Assembly: GCA_043744175.1 (NCBI GenBank) | Contig: JAYTVD010000133.1 | Span: 1-17,675, forward strand | Length of the DNA: 17,675 nt | Source of the DNA: JANMEX01 sp043744175 | GTDB taxonomy: Bacteria; Pseudomonadota; Alphaproteobacteria; Rhizobiales; Rhizobiaceae | Direction: 5' to 3' | Shown here: positions 1-6,181 of the stretch, piece after piece | Layout of the letters: every line of letters starts with the position of its first letter | How positions within the stretch are numbered: the stretch's first letter is position 1 | The notes under the pieces: model-generated | What the model saw: the letters and a program-made list of their open reading frames with translations, nothing else | Databases searched by the model: none | Told to the model about the DNA's origin: nothing | Program-made: the position numbers and the translations under genes

Positions 1-66
1 TAACAGGGATTGAACCTGTGACCCCTACAATGTCAATGTAGTGCTCTCCCGCTGAGCTATACGCCC
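1..66 (-). tRNA. tRNA-Val(GAC), 3' end cut by the window edge
   Basis: Read on the minus strand, the sequence starts with acceptor arm GGGCGTA at 66. The D-arm follows (GCTC...GAGC), then an anticodon arm with stem CTACA/TGTAG and loop TTGACAT, and a T-arm with stem ACAGG/CCTGT around TTCAATC. The anticodon is GAC, which decodes valine codons GUC and GUU. Only TA of the 3' acceptor strand is inside the window, so about six body bases plus any encoded CCA lie beyond base 1. It lies 67 bases downstream of cpdR on the same strand, and I see no terminator between them, so read-through from cpdR is possible. Confidence 0.95.
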
Positions 67-133
67 ATTCGTGAAGCGGCATACACCATACTGGCGCGCC
101 GCCGTCAACAAGATTGATTGCTACAAAACGACC

Positions 134-499
134 TTACGCCGCTTTGAGCATTTTTTCGACTTCGTTCACCAGATCACGAAGATGGAAGGGCTTGGACAGG
201 ATTTTCGCATCCTTCGGCGCGTTGGAATCGGGGTTGAGCGCAACGGCGGCAAAACCAGTGATGAACATGACTTTCAAATCAGGGTCAATTTCGGTCGCTC
301 TGCGGGCGAGTTCAATGCCGTCCATTTCCGGCATCACAATGTCTGTGAGCAACAGTGAAAACGGTTCTTCGCGCAGGCGCTCATAGGCGCTTGCACCATT
401 GTCAAAATGACTGACTGAATAGCCTGCCTTTTCAAGCGCCTTCACGAGGAAACGGCGCATATCATCATCATCTTCAGCCAGCAAAATTCTGTTCATCAT
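134..499 (-). CDS. cpdR: CpdR-type single-domain response regulator
   Basis: The 121-residue product is one receiver (REC) domain with no output domain, as in the CpdR family. Visible receiver residues are the acidic cluster E9-D13, the phospho-acceptor D53 in LLLTDIVMPEMDG, T81 in FITGFAA and K103 in LSKPF. The FITGFAAVALNP and KPFHLRDLVNE stretches are typical of rhizobial CpdR. In Caulobacter and Sinorhizobium, unphosphorylated CpdR brings ClpXP protease to the cell pole to degrade cell-cycle regulators, and the CckA-ChpT phosphorelay switches it off by phosphorylation; that role is inferred here from family membership. The start is taken at the first of two adjacent ATGs (499 or 496), behind GGACGGAAC. 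A 20-residue upstream extension to 559 does not look like receiver sequence and was not used. It is divergent from the amidohydrolase gene at 709. Confidence 0.93.
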   Translation of the reverse strand: MMNRILLAEDDDDMRRFLVKALEKAGYSVSHFDNGASAYERLREEPFSLLLTDIVMPEMDGIELARRATEIDPDLKVMFITGFAAVALNPDSNAPKDAKILSKPFHLRDLVNEVEKMLKAA

Positions 500-708
500 G
501 TTCCGTCCGTTAGCGCGGCCCCCGTTGTCGCGCAAAGCCCATCGTCGATTCGAGCCCAATCATTGACGAGGATGGTAAAAATCGGGTTACTTTGTTGCGT
601 AACATTGAGCTAAATTAAGTTTTATTTCTGGTGGTCCGTCACATCAGTTCTGGACATGGTGGGCGCTCGCTGCCAAATTAGCAATGACAAAGGACGGCAT
701 ACACCTCA

Positions 709-1599
709 ATGACAGTAAGCGCAGATTTTTTCGGTGTTCCGGTTTCGCATGTTAGCGAGCCGCGCGAAATGCTGTTTCCCGTTGTGTTCAATTCCGCCCA
801 TTCTGGGCGCTTTTATCCGCATGGTTTTGCCGCGCAGACGCGGCTTGATGCACGCACATTGCGTAAATCTGAGGATTGCCACGTGGACGGGCTATTTGCA
901 CCAGTTGTCAGCCACGGCATGGCGCTTCATGTCGCTAATTTTCCCCGCGCCTATGTGGATGTGAACCGCGAACCTTATGAGCTAGACCCGCGCATGTTCG
1001 ATGGCGCGCTGCCGGCACACGCCAATATTGGTTCGCCCCGTGTGGCCGGCGGGCTTGGCTCTGTGCCGCGCATCGTGGGCGAGGGGATTGAGATTTATAG
1101 CCGCCGCATTCCAGTGGATGAGGGGTTGCAGCGCATTGAGCGGGTTTATAAGCCGTATCACCGCACGCTGCGCTCGCTCTTGTCGCGCACACACCAGCAG
1201 TTTGGCGAGGTGATCTTGCTGGATTGCCACTCCATGCCGTCTTCGCTGAAAATCGGGCCGCAGGGTTTTTGCCCTGATATCGTGCTGGGCAATCGCTTTG
1301 GTGCCAGCGCCGCGCCGGATATTACGGACTGCGCCATTGATGCCTTGCAGGCGCTGGGATTTTCGGTTGTCTGCAACAAGCCCTATGCTGGTGGCTATAT
1401 CACCGAGCATTATGGCCGCCCGCGTCATGGCTTTCATGCGCTGCAAATTGAAATCAACCGCGCGCTTTATATGGATGAAGTCACGCTGGAGCTGACCAGC
1501 AGCTTTGCCTCGCTGCAAGTGGCGTTGGAGCAGTTTGCGCTTGCCTTTGCCCGCCAAGCCGGGCGGCTATCCTATCGCTATCCGCTTGCTGCGGAATAA
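709..1599 (+). CDS. N-formylglutamate amidohydrolase family protein
   Basis: The 296-residue protein belongs to the N-formylglutamate amidohydrolase (FGase, HutG-type) family. This enzyme hydrolyses N-formyl-L-glutamate to formate and L-glutamate, the last step of one histidine-degradation route. Family motifs seen are NSAHSG (28-33), DVNRE (84-88), DCHSMPS (172-178), NKPYAGGYITEHYGRP (223-238) and LQIEINR (245-251); the Asp, His and Glu residues are the likely metal ligands and catalytic residues. There is no signal peptide, so it should be cytoplasmic. No other hut gene is present, so the true substrate could be another N-formyl or N-acyl amino acid. An AAAGGA at 689-694 is 14 bases before the ATG, rather far, so the start is slightly uncertain. 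It heads a tight same-strand run with hisN, 20 bases downstream. Confidence 0.88.
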   Translation: MTVSADFFGVPVSHVSEPREMLFPVVFNSAHSGRFYPHGFAAQTRLDARTLRKSEDCHVDGLFAPVVSHGMALHVANFPRAYVDVNREPYELDPRMFDGALPAHANIGSPRVAGGLGSVPRIVGEGIEIYSRRIPVDEGLQRIERVYKPYHRTLRSLLSRTHQQFGEVILLDCHSMPSSLKIGPQGFCPDIVLGNRFGASAAPDITDCAIDALQALGFSVVCNKPYAGGYITEHYGRPRHGFHALQIEINRALYMDEVTLELTSSFASLQVALEQFALAFARQAGRLSYRYPLAAE

Positions 1600-1619
1600 T
1601 TACGTTTGGAATTTTTTCA

Positions 1620-2405
1620 ATGCCCGTCACTCACGATTTCTTCCTTGAACTTGCCGCGGCTGCCGCTGCCGAGACCATGCCGCGCTTTCGCATGAATGGC
1701 AGCATTGATGACAAAGGCATGGTTGGCGGCCTCAAAGCCTATGATCCCGTCACCGAAGGCGACCGTGCCTGCGAAAAGGCCTTGCGTGCGCTTATCGAAG
1801 CCAAGTTTCCCGACCATGGCATTTTGGGTGAAGAGTTCGGTGCCATGGGCACAGACCGGCGTTTTGTTTGGGTGATTGACCCGATTGACGGCACGCGGGC
1901 CTATATTACCGGCATTCCGGTCTGGGGCACGCTGGTGGGCCTGATGGACAATGGCATCGCGACATCTGGTTTCATGGCGCAGCCGTTCACTGGCGAATTA
2001 TTCTACGCGCTGGGCGGCAAGAGCTTCCGCCGCCATGGTGAAAGCGAGACAAGCAACCAAGTGAGCAGCGTTACGGATATTTCCAAAGCCACGCTGTTCA
2101 CCACCACGCCGCACCTTTTCCGTGGCGAAAACCGCGTGCGCTACGATGCCCTTGAGCAAAAAGTGAAACTCTTCCGCTATGGCTGCGATTGCTACGCCTA
2201 CTGCATGTTGGCTGCTGGTTTTGTTGATCTGGTCATCGAAACGGCATTGCAGCCTTACGACATTGTGGCGCTCGTGCCGATCATCGAAGCGGCTGGGGGC
2301 ATAGTCACCAATTGGGATGGCTCACGGCCTGAAGCTGGCGGCAATATTATTGCCGCTGCCACACCTGAACTACACAAGGCTGCGATGGCAGCGATGGCAG
2401 GGTGA
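1620..2405 (+). CDS. hisN: HisN-type histidinol-phosphatase (inositol monophosphatase family)
   Basis: The 261-residue protein has the inositol monophosphatase fold. Metal-binding motifs are EE at 71-72, the signature DPIDGT at 87-92 (D87 and D90) and QPYDIVALVPIIEAAGG with D214. The PYDIVALVPII form of the last motif, together with the length, matches the HisN subgroup, which dephosphorylates L-histidinol phosphate in histidine biosynthesis in bacteria lacking the other phosphatase types. Related enzymes act on inositol-1-phosphate or PAP, so substrate assignment is from subgroup resemblance only. The ATG follows TTTGGAATTTTTTCA, a weak GGA ribosome site. It is 20 bases after the amidohydrolase gene and 12 bases before the helical-repeat gene, which suggests one operon. 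The protein should be cytoplasmic and Mg2+-dependent. Confidence 0.85.
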   Translation: MPVTHDFFLELAAAAAAETMPRFRMNGSIDDKGMVGGLKAYDPVTEGDRACEKALRALIEAKFPDHGILGEEFGAMGTDRRFVWVIDPIDGTRAYITGIPVWGTLVGLMDNGIATSGFMAQPFTGELFYALGGKSFRRHGESETSNQVSSVTDISKATLFTTTPHLFRGENRVRYDALEQKVKLFRYGCDCYAYCMLAAGFVDLVIETALQPYDIVALVPIIEAAGGIVTNWDGSRPEAGGNIIAAATPELHKAAMAAMAG

Positions 2406-2417
2406 TTGGAAATCGCC

Positions 2418-3014
2418 ATGACTGATACTGTAAAATCTCGAGCGCTTGCGCTTCTCACAAAGTTCCGCGCCACCGATACGCAGCGGCGCAACATGTCATT
2501 TTGGCAGGAGAACCTACCACAGGACGAGATGTCTATGCGCGATTTGGCGCAAGCGTTTGACGCTATCGGTGTTGAGACATTCAACAGCGGCGATGCCGCA
2601 AAGGCGCAAGATGCGCTGTGGCCGCTATTCATATTGCGCTTGGCGATAGTGCGCGAAGATCATAATGACCGCGATGCCCTTCGCGATTTGGCCACCGCCG
2701 AGGATATGTTGGGGTTGGCGCTCGTCGAACTTGGCAATATCGACCCTGCAACACGAATGCTTTCTGAGGCGCTGAGCTATCGTCGCGGCCTGTTTCAAGA
2801 TGACCCGGAAGATAGTAATAGCGCTTATCTTTACGGCGTTTCGCTATGGCACATGGCCCAGCTCGAACGCGCCAAGCATGACACTTCATCTGAATATGAC
2901 TGGCTCTATCAGGCGCGCGATCATCTGGTGACGGTCGATCAAACCTGGCCGGATTTGCTGTTTATTCAAACCACGTTGGCGGAAGTCGAGGCACGGGTGG
3001 ACGATCTGGGGTGA
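2418..3014 (+). CDS. Small tetratricopeptide-like helical protein, function unknown
   Basis: I do not recognise a named family. The 198-residue product is predicted to be all-helical and soluble, with repeated A/L-rich helix pairs at about 43-75, 78-112 and 115-150. Segments such as DLAQAFDAIGVETFNSGD and DLATAEDMLGLALVELGN look like degenerate TPR units, and the C-terminal part is rich in Trp and Tyr. TPR proteins usually bind other proteins, so a scaffold or adaptor role is possible, but nothing visible names a partner. There is no signal peptide or membrane segment. The ATG at 2418 is preferred to an in-frame TTG at 2406 because TTGGAAATCGCC places a GGA site in front of it. It follows hisN by 12 bases and is probably the last gene of that operon. 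Confidence 0.7.
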   Translation: MTDTVKSRALALLTKFRATDTQRRNMSFWQENLPQDEMSMRDLAQAFDAIGVETFNSGDAAKAQDALWPLFILRLAIVREDHNDRDALRDLATAEDMLGLALVELGNIDPATRMLSEALSYRRGLFQDDPEDSNSAYLYGVSLWHMAQLERAKHDTSSEYDWLYQARDHLVTVDQTWPDLLFIQTTLAEVEARVDDLG

Positions 3015-3088
3015 GCGACGTGCTGTTGTTGGAGCGCCAGAACTTCATGGACCAGGATTGACGAGATATAACAATAATTGCTATCTAT

Positions 3089-3106
3089 TGATATAATGAT
3101 ATCATT
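3089..3106 (+). promoter_or_regulatory. Palindromic promoter/operator of the antitoxin pair
   Basis: A perfect -10 hexamer TATAAT (3092-3097) lies inside two overlapping inverted repeats. One is TGATAT-AATG-ATATCA (3089-3104) and the other is the 12-base perfect palindrome AATGATATCATT (3095-3106). TGATAT also occurs as a direct repeat at 3089 and 3097, 8 bases apart. This is the expected arrangement for autorepression by a ribbon-helix-helix or HTH antitoxin covering its own promoter. The nearest good -35 hexamer, TTGACG at 3058-3063, is 28 bases upstream of TATAAT, too far to pair with it, so the -35 is unresolved. That autoregulation occurs here is inferred. Confidence 0.6.
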
Positions 3107-3129
3107 GTTGTGTTAAAAAGGAGCAAAGC

Positions 3130-3363
3130 ATGAACTTTTCCTTGGGCTCGACATGGGAACAATATGTTGCCGAGCAAGTGAATTCCGGCATGTTTAATAA
3201 TGCCAGCGAAGTGGTGCGTGATGCGCTACGCCGCCAGCAAGTGCACCTTCTTAAGCTCGAAGCTTTGCGCCGCGATATTAGTGCAGGTGTGGCGTCCATC
3301 AAAGCGGGTGACGTGAGCCGTTCCAGTGCTGATGATGTAATTGCGAAAGTGAAGACGCGATGA
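3130..3363 (+). CDS. ParD-family antitoxin (ribbon-helix-helix)
   Basis: The 77-residue product resembles ParD antitoxins. An N-terminal beta strand (MNFSLG) and two helices (WEQYVAEQVNSG and NASEVVRDALRRQQ) form a ribbon-helix-helix DNA-binding unit at about 1-40. The basic and acidic C-terminal tail (41-77), with SADDVIAKVK, corresponds to the region that in the family wraps the ParE toxin. In typical systems ParD neutralises ParE and represses its own operon. Here no parE follows: the gene ends in an ATGA overlap with a HigA-like gene. AAGGAG at 3118-3123, 6 bases before the ATG, is a strong ribosome site. The upstream palindromes at 3089-3106 are its probable operator. It could be an orphan antitoxin or part of a rearranged module. 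Confidence 0.8.
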   Translation: MNFSLGSTWEQYVAEQVNSGMFNNASEVVRDALRRQQVHLLKLEALRRDISAGVASIKAGDVSRSSADDVIAKVKTR

Positions 3364-3668
3364 TTATGACCAAGCGCAAGCCCGCAACGGCGGATGAAAT
3401 TTTGAACGAAGAGTTTCTTGGCCCCTTTGGTTTAACGCAAGGGCGGCTGGCCGATGCCATGGGTGTGCCGCGCAAGAATATCAATGAGCTATGCACAAAC
3501 CGCCGCATTGTGACGGTGGATACGGCGCTGATGCTGGCCAAGGTTTTCGGCAACAGCGCCGATTTCTGGCTGAATTTGCAGCGCCGCAATGATTTATGGG
3601 AAGCGTTAAATGCGCCAGAGCGCCGCGCAAGGATTGACAGAGCGCGGCCTATCGGTGTGGCGGCGTGA
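3360..3668 (+). CDS. HigA-family antitoxin (XRE-type HTH)
   Basis: The 102-residue product matches HigA/VapI-type addiction-module antitoxins. It opens with a segment like the family's P-x-x-x-L-x-E-x-F/L (ILNEEFLGPFGLT), followed by a helix-turn-helix at about 25-47 (LTQGRLADAMGVPRKNINELCTNRR) and the family helix TVDTALMLAKVFGNSADFWLNLQ at about 52-74. HigA proteins normally sit directly after a HigB toxin gene and repress the pair. Here the preceding gene is a ParD-like antitoxin, and the ATG at 3360 overlaps its stop codon, so translation is likely coupled. A second in-frame ATG at 3366 is possible. The stop is 3 bases from the stop of the convergent hydrolase gene. No HigB-like reading frame is found nearby on either strand. 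Confidence 0.83.
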   Translation: MIMTKRKPATADEILNEEFLGPFGLTQGRLADAMGVPRKNINELCTNRRIVTVDTALMLAKVFGNSADFWLNLQRRNDLWEALNAPERRARIDRARPIGVAA

Positions 3669-3671
3669 TCC

Positions 3672-4655
3672 TCAGCCCAAGCTCGCGTCCTGCCCTGGCA
3701 CGAACGCATCAAACGCTGCCAGCACTTGCTCTCGGTAAATGTCCTTCTCTTGCAGCATTTCGTGCTTTGCGCCGTCGATAGTAATCATAGCGCCGGAACG
3801 TAAGCCCCGTACGAAACGCTCTATGGCGGCGTTGGAGACGATTTCGTCGTTGCCAGCAGCGATAATCAGGGTCGGGATTTGGATTTTTGCCCTGAATGAC
3901 GTCTCCATCACGCGGTCCATGGCTTTGCAAGCGGCGTTTACCCAGCGCATTGTCGGGCCGCCAAGGGCCAGTTCTCGATGCTCCTCATAGATAGTCGAGT
4001 TACGGCGATAGCGATCCAGATCATTGGTTAGCTTGTTACCAATGAAAGGCAGTGTTTCGCGCGGGCGCGGGCCGCCGGACATGTATAATTTGCCCAGCCC
4101 AATCCATGACAAAAACCCGCTAACGCGGCGGATTTGATTGTGGCCGAGCGGCTGATGGGTGAGCGCCAAAAGCGGAGCGCAGAGCACCATGCGGCGCACG
4201 CGATTGATGAGTTTAGGGCTACCTAGCAAAGCGACCAGTGAGCCGGTGGAATGGGCCAAGATGTAAAATGGCCCGCGACAATCTGGCAGCACTACATTGT
4301 CAAAAAATTGTTCAAACTCATCCACATAGCGTTCAAAACTGGTGATATATCCTTTTTGCGGGTCTTTAATCAGCCGGTCTGATCCGCCTTGGCCAATCCA
4401 ATCAAAAGTCGCGATGCCGAAGCCGCGCTTGGCAAGGTCCAGCATTGTCTCGAAGTATTTTTCGATGCATTCATTGCGCCCCGGCATAATGACCACCGTG
4501 CCCTTGAGCGGGCGACCAGTGGCGGGGAAAAGCGCATAGCGGATTTTGTTTCCATCACGCAGCTTTAAAAAGGCGACCGAAATGCCTTCGGGAACCGGAT
4601 TTCCGGGCGTGGCGTAGACCACGGCTTGTGGCATGTCTTGTTGGGCTTCGGACAT
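3672..4655 (-). CDS. Alpha/beta hydrolase, lysophospholipase-like
   Basis: The 327-residue protein has the alpha/beta hydrolase fold of the monoacylglycerol lipase/PldB-like group (Hydrolase_4). The catalytic triad is visible: S136 in the nucleophile elbow LAHSTGS (Ala replaces the first Gly of GxSxG), D270 in IAAGNDEIVS and H298 in DGAKHEM. FDWIGQGGSDR at 84-94 is the typical loop after strand 4. The family hydrolyses lysophospholipids or other carboxyl esters; the actual substrate is unknown. There is no clear signal peptide, so it is probably cytoplasmic. No Shine-Dalgarno sequence precedes the ATG at 4655, so either the transcript is translated from a weak site or the start is misplaced; the next Met, residue 8, is no better. 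It converges on the HigA-like gene with 3 bases between stops. Confidence 0.85.
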   Translation of the reverse strand: MSEAQQDMPQAVVYATPGNPVPEGISVAFLKLRDGNKIRYALFPATGRPLKGTVVIMPGRNECIEKYFETMLDLAKRGFGIATFDWIGQGGSDRLIKDPQKGYITSFERYVDEFEQFFDNVVLPDCRGPFYILAHSTGSLVALLGSPKLINRVRRMVLCAPLLALTHQPLGHNQIRRVSGFLSWIGLGKLYMSGGPRPRETLPFIGNKLTNDLDRYRRNSTIYEEHRELALGGPTMRWVNAACKAMDRVMETSFRAKIQIPTLIIAAGNDEIVSNAAIERFVRGLRSGAMITIDGAKHEMLQEKDIYREQVLAAFDAFVPGQDASLG

Positions 4656-4686
4656 AGTGAACGATCAGTTGGGAGGCGATATAACG

Positions 4687-4725
4687 TCTCTAACAATGAG
4701 TGACGCAAACGTCAAAGAGATGACG
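4687..4725 (-). promoter_or_regulatory. Candidate promoter of the hydrolase gene with TGACG repeats
   Basis: On the minus strand a TTGACG -35 hexamer (4710-4715) is followed, 17 bases later, by TAGAGA (4687-4692) as a weak -10, giving a leader of roughly 25 bases to the hydrolase ATG. Three TGACG copies cluster here: 4701-4705, its inverted partner CGTCA at 4710-4714 (a 5-4-5 palindrome) and 4721-4725. The palindrome overlaps the -35, as an operator might. Assignment rests on sequence resemblance only. Confidence 0.35.
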
Positions 4726-4737
4726 CCCATTCGGGGA

Positions 4738-4784
4738 AATAAAAAGCCGAGAGTTAAAAGCCATTTGACTTTTGAACTCCCGGC
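4738..4784 (-). terminator. Intrinsic terminator of the exported-protein gene
   Basis: Read on the minus strand, the arms GCCGGGAGTTCAAAAG and CTTTTAACTCTCGGC form a stem of about 15 base pairs, with one mismatch and one bulged base, around an 8-base loop. TTTTTATTT follows immediately. That is a standard Rho-independent terminator, located about 50 bases past the stop of the gene ending at 4833. It separates that gene from the hydrolase gene, so the two are not expected to share a transcript. Confidence 0.88.
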
Positions 4785-4832
4785 CAGAGCAGCCAGCAAG
4801 GAAGGGACGTTACCTGCCAGCCGATTTAGATT

Positions 4833-5321
4833 TTAGCGAATATTGCCAAAACCAAATTGGATGCTGAAACCCGGACGCGGATGCTGACGAACGGGATAGT
4901 TGGGTTCACGGATCTGGCTGTTACGCACCCAGCCAACGCGGCGCTCGGACAGAATTTCGCCTGTCTCGCCGTCAACCATCAGGCGCACTAACGCGCCGTT
5001 ATTGCGGATAGCGATAACGCGGTAGTCTGCGCCACGCTGTGAAATTTCCTGTACCTTGCCGTAACCTTGGCGGCGCAACTGGCGAACGATGTCGCGAGGC
5101 GACAACAGGCCGTAATCCTGTTGCAAATCTTGCGGCTGGAAGTCTGGCAAAACCTCGGGACGGTGGCGGCGCTGCGGAACGGTAACGCCATTCTGGCCAT
5201 AGTCATCTGCGAAAATAACTTGGGGATCATTATAGCCACCGGCAAATGCTGGCGCGGCTGCGCCCAGCGCCGCAACGGCGACAATGGCAGGAGCTGAACG
5301 GCGCAAAACAGAGGTGAACAT
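4833..5321 (-). CDS. Small exported protein, PepSY-like
   Basis: The 162-residue product has a clear signal peptide: MFTSVLRRS, then a hydrophobic Ala/Val-rich core ending in AAPAFA, with probable cleavage before GGYNDPQ near residue 24. The mature part has a Gln/Pro/Arg-rich linker, then a segment of about 70 residues (LSPRDIVRQLRRQGYGKV through RLMVDGETGEILSERRV) with the helix-strand-strand-strand pattern of PepSY-like domains. The tail is Pro-rich and ends in FSIQFGFGNIR, an aromatic end that could suit an outer-membrane or periplasmic location. PepSY domains are thought to modulate peptidases, but no function is established here. The start is ATG 5321, with GGAG 6 bases upstream; an in-frame TTG at 5333 would overlap that site and is rejected. 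It has its own downstream terminator. Confidence 0.75.
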   Translation of the reverse strand: MFTSVLRRSAPAIVAVAALGAAAPAFAGGYNDPQVIFADDYGQNGVTVPQRRHRPEVLPDFQPQDLQQDYGLLSPRDIVRQLRRQGYGKVQEISQRGADYRVIAIRNNGALVRLMVDGETGEILSERRVGWVRNSQIREPNYPVRQHPRPGFSIQFGFGNIR

Positions 5322-5521
5322 TTTGGTCTCCAAAGGGCCGGGGAGGTTGGTCGGCCTTTCTTAGATTTGGTTTTATGCCATGCCACCTGAACCAAGCCCG
5401 AAGGGTCTGTTCATTTTCCATTCATATTCGCCGCCCGTGCGGTATCCACACTGACTTCGCAAGAACTCCCGGCGCGCGGCGTATCGTTTCCGAACGTTTT
5501 CCGCCCATATTTCGAGTGCCT

Positions 5522-5550
5522 CTTGAAAAGCAAAAATCAGCTTCTTACCT
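5522..5550 (+). promoter_or_regulatory. Candidate heat-shock (RpoH-type) promoter of the Hsp20 gene
   Basis: CTTGAAAA at 5522-5529 matches the -35 element of sigma-32 promoters (CTTGAA). About 17 bases later lies CTTACCT near 5544-5550, a poor match to known -10 elements. If used, transcription would start near 5555-5560, giving a leader of about 90 bases, the usual length for ROSE thermometers. The rest of the 5322-5648 gap holds no gene I can support; it must also contain the promoter of the divergent exported-protein gene, which I could not place. Confidence 0.4.
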
Positions 5551-5572
5551 CTCCTCTGCGGTTGCCAAGAAG

Positions 5573-5648
5573 GGGCCGCGCCGCACTTCCGGCCCGCCAA
5601 AACGGGGGCCCCATGCGGATAAGATTGTTGCTCTTAAGGAGAACTTTT
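5573..5648 (+). ncRNA. ROSE-like RNA thermometer in the Hsp20 leader
   Basis: The leader carries the ROSE hallmark directly before the start codon. TTGCT at 5628-5632 can pair with AGGA at 5637-5640, part of the Shine-Dalgarno sequence, across a 4-base loop CTTA and with G5630 unpaired; this is exactly the U-U/C-GCU to AGGA arrangement of ROSE elements. Upstream hairpins are possible at 5573-5578/5590-5595 (GGGCCG/CGGCCC) and 5593-5596/5603-5606 (CCCG/CGGG). ROSE elements hide the ribosome site at low temperature and melt on heat shock, mostly in front of rhizobial small heat-shock genes, which fits this position. Melting behaviour is inferred from the motif. Confidence 0.78.
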
Positions 5649-6122
5649 ATGCGTCACGTTGATTTTTCCCCGCTCTATCGTTCCACCGTTGGGTTTGACC
5701 GCATGTTTACAATGCTTGATTCACTCGCCCAGCCCGATAATGCGCAGACCTATCCTCCCTATAACATTGAGAAGACAGGCGAAAATGCCTACCGCATCAC
5801 TATGGCCGTTGCCGGTTTTGGTGAAGATGAAATCGAAATCGAGTCCAACCGCAATGTGCTCTTGGTAAAGAGCGTTCGCGTTGAAACCGAACCAACCGAG
5901 GCCGTTGAGATGCTCCATCGTGGCATTGCCAGCCGTGCGTTTGAGCGTCGCTTCCAGCTTGCCGACCATGTCGAAGTGCGCGGTGCGCATTTGAAAAATG
6001 GCTTGCTGCACATCGACTTAAAGCGCGAAGTGCCGGAGGAACTGAAGCCCCGCAAGATTGAGATTACGGCGGTGAATGTGAAGGCTCCAAAGCAGATTGA
6101 GGCCAAGGTGGCCGCGAAATAA
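5649..6122 (+). CDS. Small heat-shock protein Hsp20 (IbpA-like, class A)
   Basis: The 157-residue protein is an ATP-independent holdase chaperone of the alpha-crystallin family, which binds unfolding proteins during heat stress. The N-terminal arm (MRHVDFSPLYRSTVGFDRMF) is typical of rhizobial class A Hsp20/IbpA proteins. The alpha-crystallin domain spans about 36-130, with VAGFGEDEIEIE (54-65), HRGIASRAFERRFQLADHVE (90-109) and the A-x-x-x-N-G-L-L signature at 113-120. The tail has K-I-E-I (136-139), an I-x-I/V-type assembly motif. The start at 5649 is set by AAGGAGA at 5636-5642 and by the thermometer in front of it; an in-frame extension to 5523 would read through the structured leader. 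A strong terminator follows at once, so the gene is monocistronic. Confidence 0.93.
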   Translation: MRHVDFSPLYRSTVGFDRMFTMLDSLAQPDNAQTYPPYNIEKTGENAYRITMAVAGFGEDEIEIESNRNVLLVKSVRVETEPTEAVEMLHRGIASRAFERRFQLADHVEVRGAHLKNGLLHIDLKREVPEELKPRKIEITAVNVKAPKQIEAKVAAK

Positions 6123-6147
6123 TCTCGCTATATCAGTGTGTTAATGG

Positions 6148-6181
6148 CAGGCGACGTTGTGAGACGTCGCCTGTTTTGTTT
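6148..6181 (+). terminator. Intrinsic terminator of the Hsp20 gene
   Basis: A perfect 10-base-pair stem, CAGGCGACGT (6148-6157) with ACGTCGCCTG (6164-6173), closes a 6-base loop TGTGAG and is followed by TTTTGTTT. It lies 25 bases after the hsp20 stop. Its T tract overlaps the stop codon of the convergent threonine aldolase gene at 6180-6182. On the minus strand the same stem lacks a T tract, so it probably serves hsp20 only. Confidence 0.92.

Noticed and set aside
93..100. GGCGCGCC palindrome between tRNA-Val and cpdR as a terminator
   Set aside because: It has no stem-loop of useful length and no T tract on either strand.
600..630. CtrA-type site between cpdR and the amidohydrolase gene
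   Set aside because: Only one TTAA half is present in TTAATTTAGCTCAA; the second half does not match well enough to claim.
982..1557. 191-residue minus-strand reading frame opposite the amidohydrolase gene
   Set aside because: The plus-strand frame carries all family motifs; the minus frame has none.
3299..3712. 137-residue minus-strand reading frame opposite the antitoxin genes, considered as a missing toxin
   Set aside because: It is antisense to the HigA-like gene, its composition is that of a shadow frame, and it shows no ParE, RelE or HigB features.
5523..5648. 42-residue N-terminal extension of the Hsp20 protein
   Set aside because: It would translate through the structured leader, lacks family similarity, and the ATG at 5649 has a strong ribosome site.
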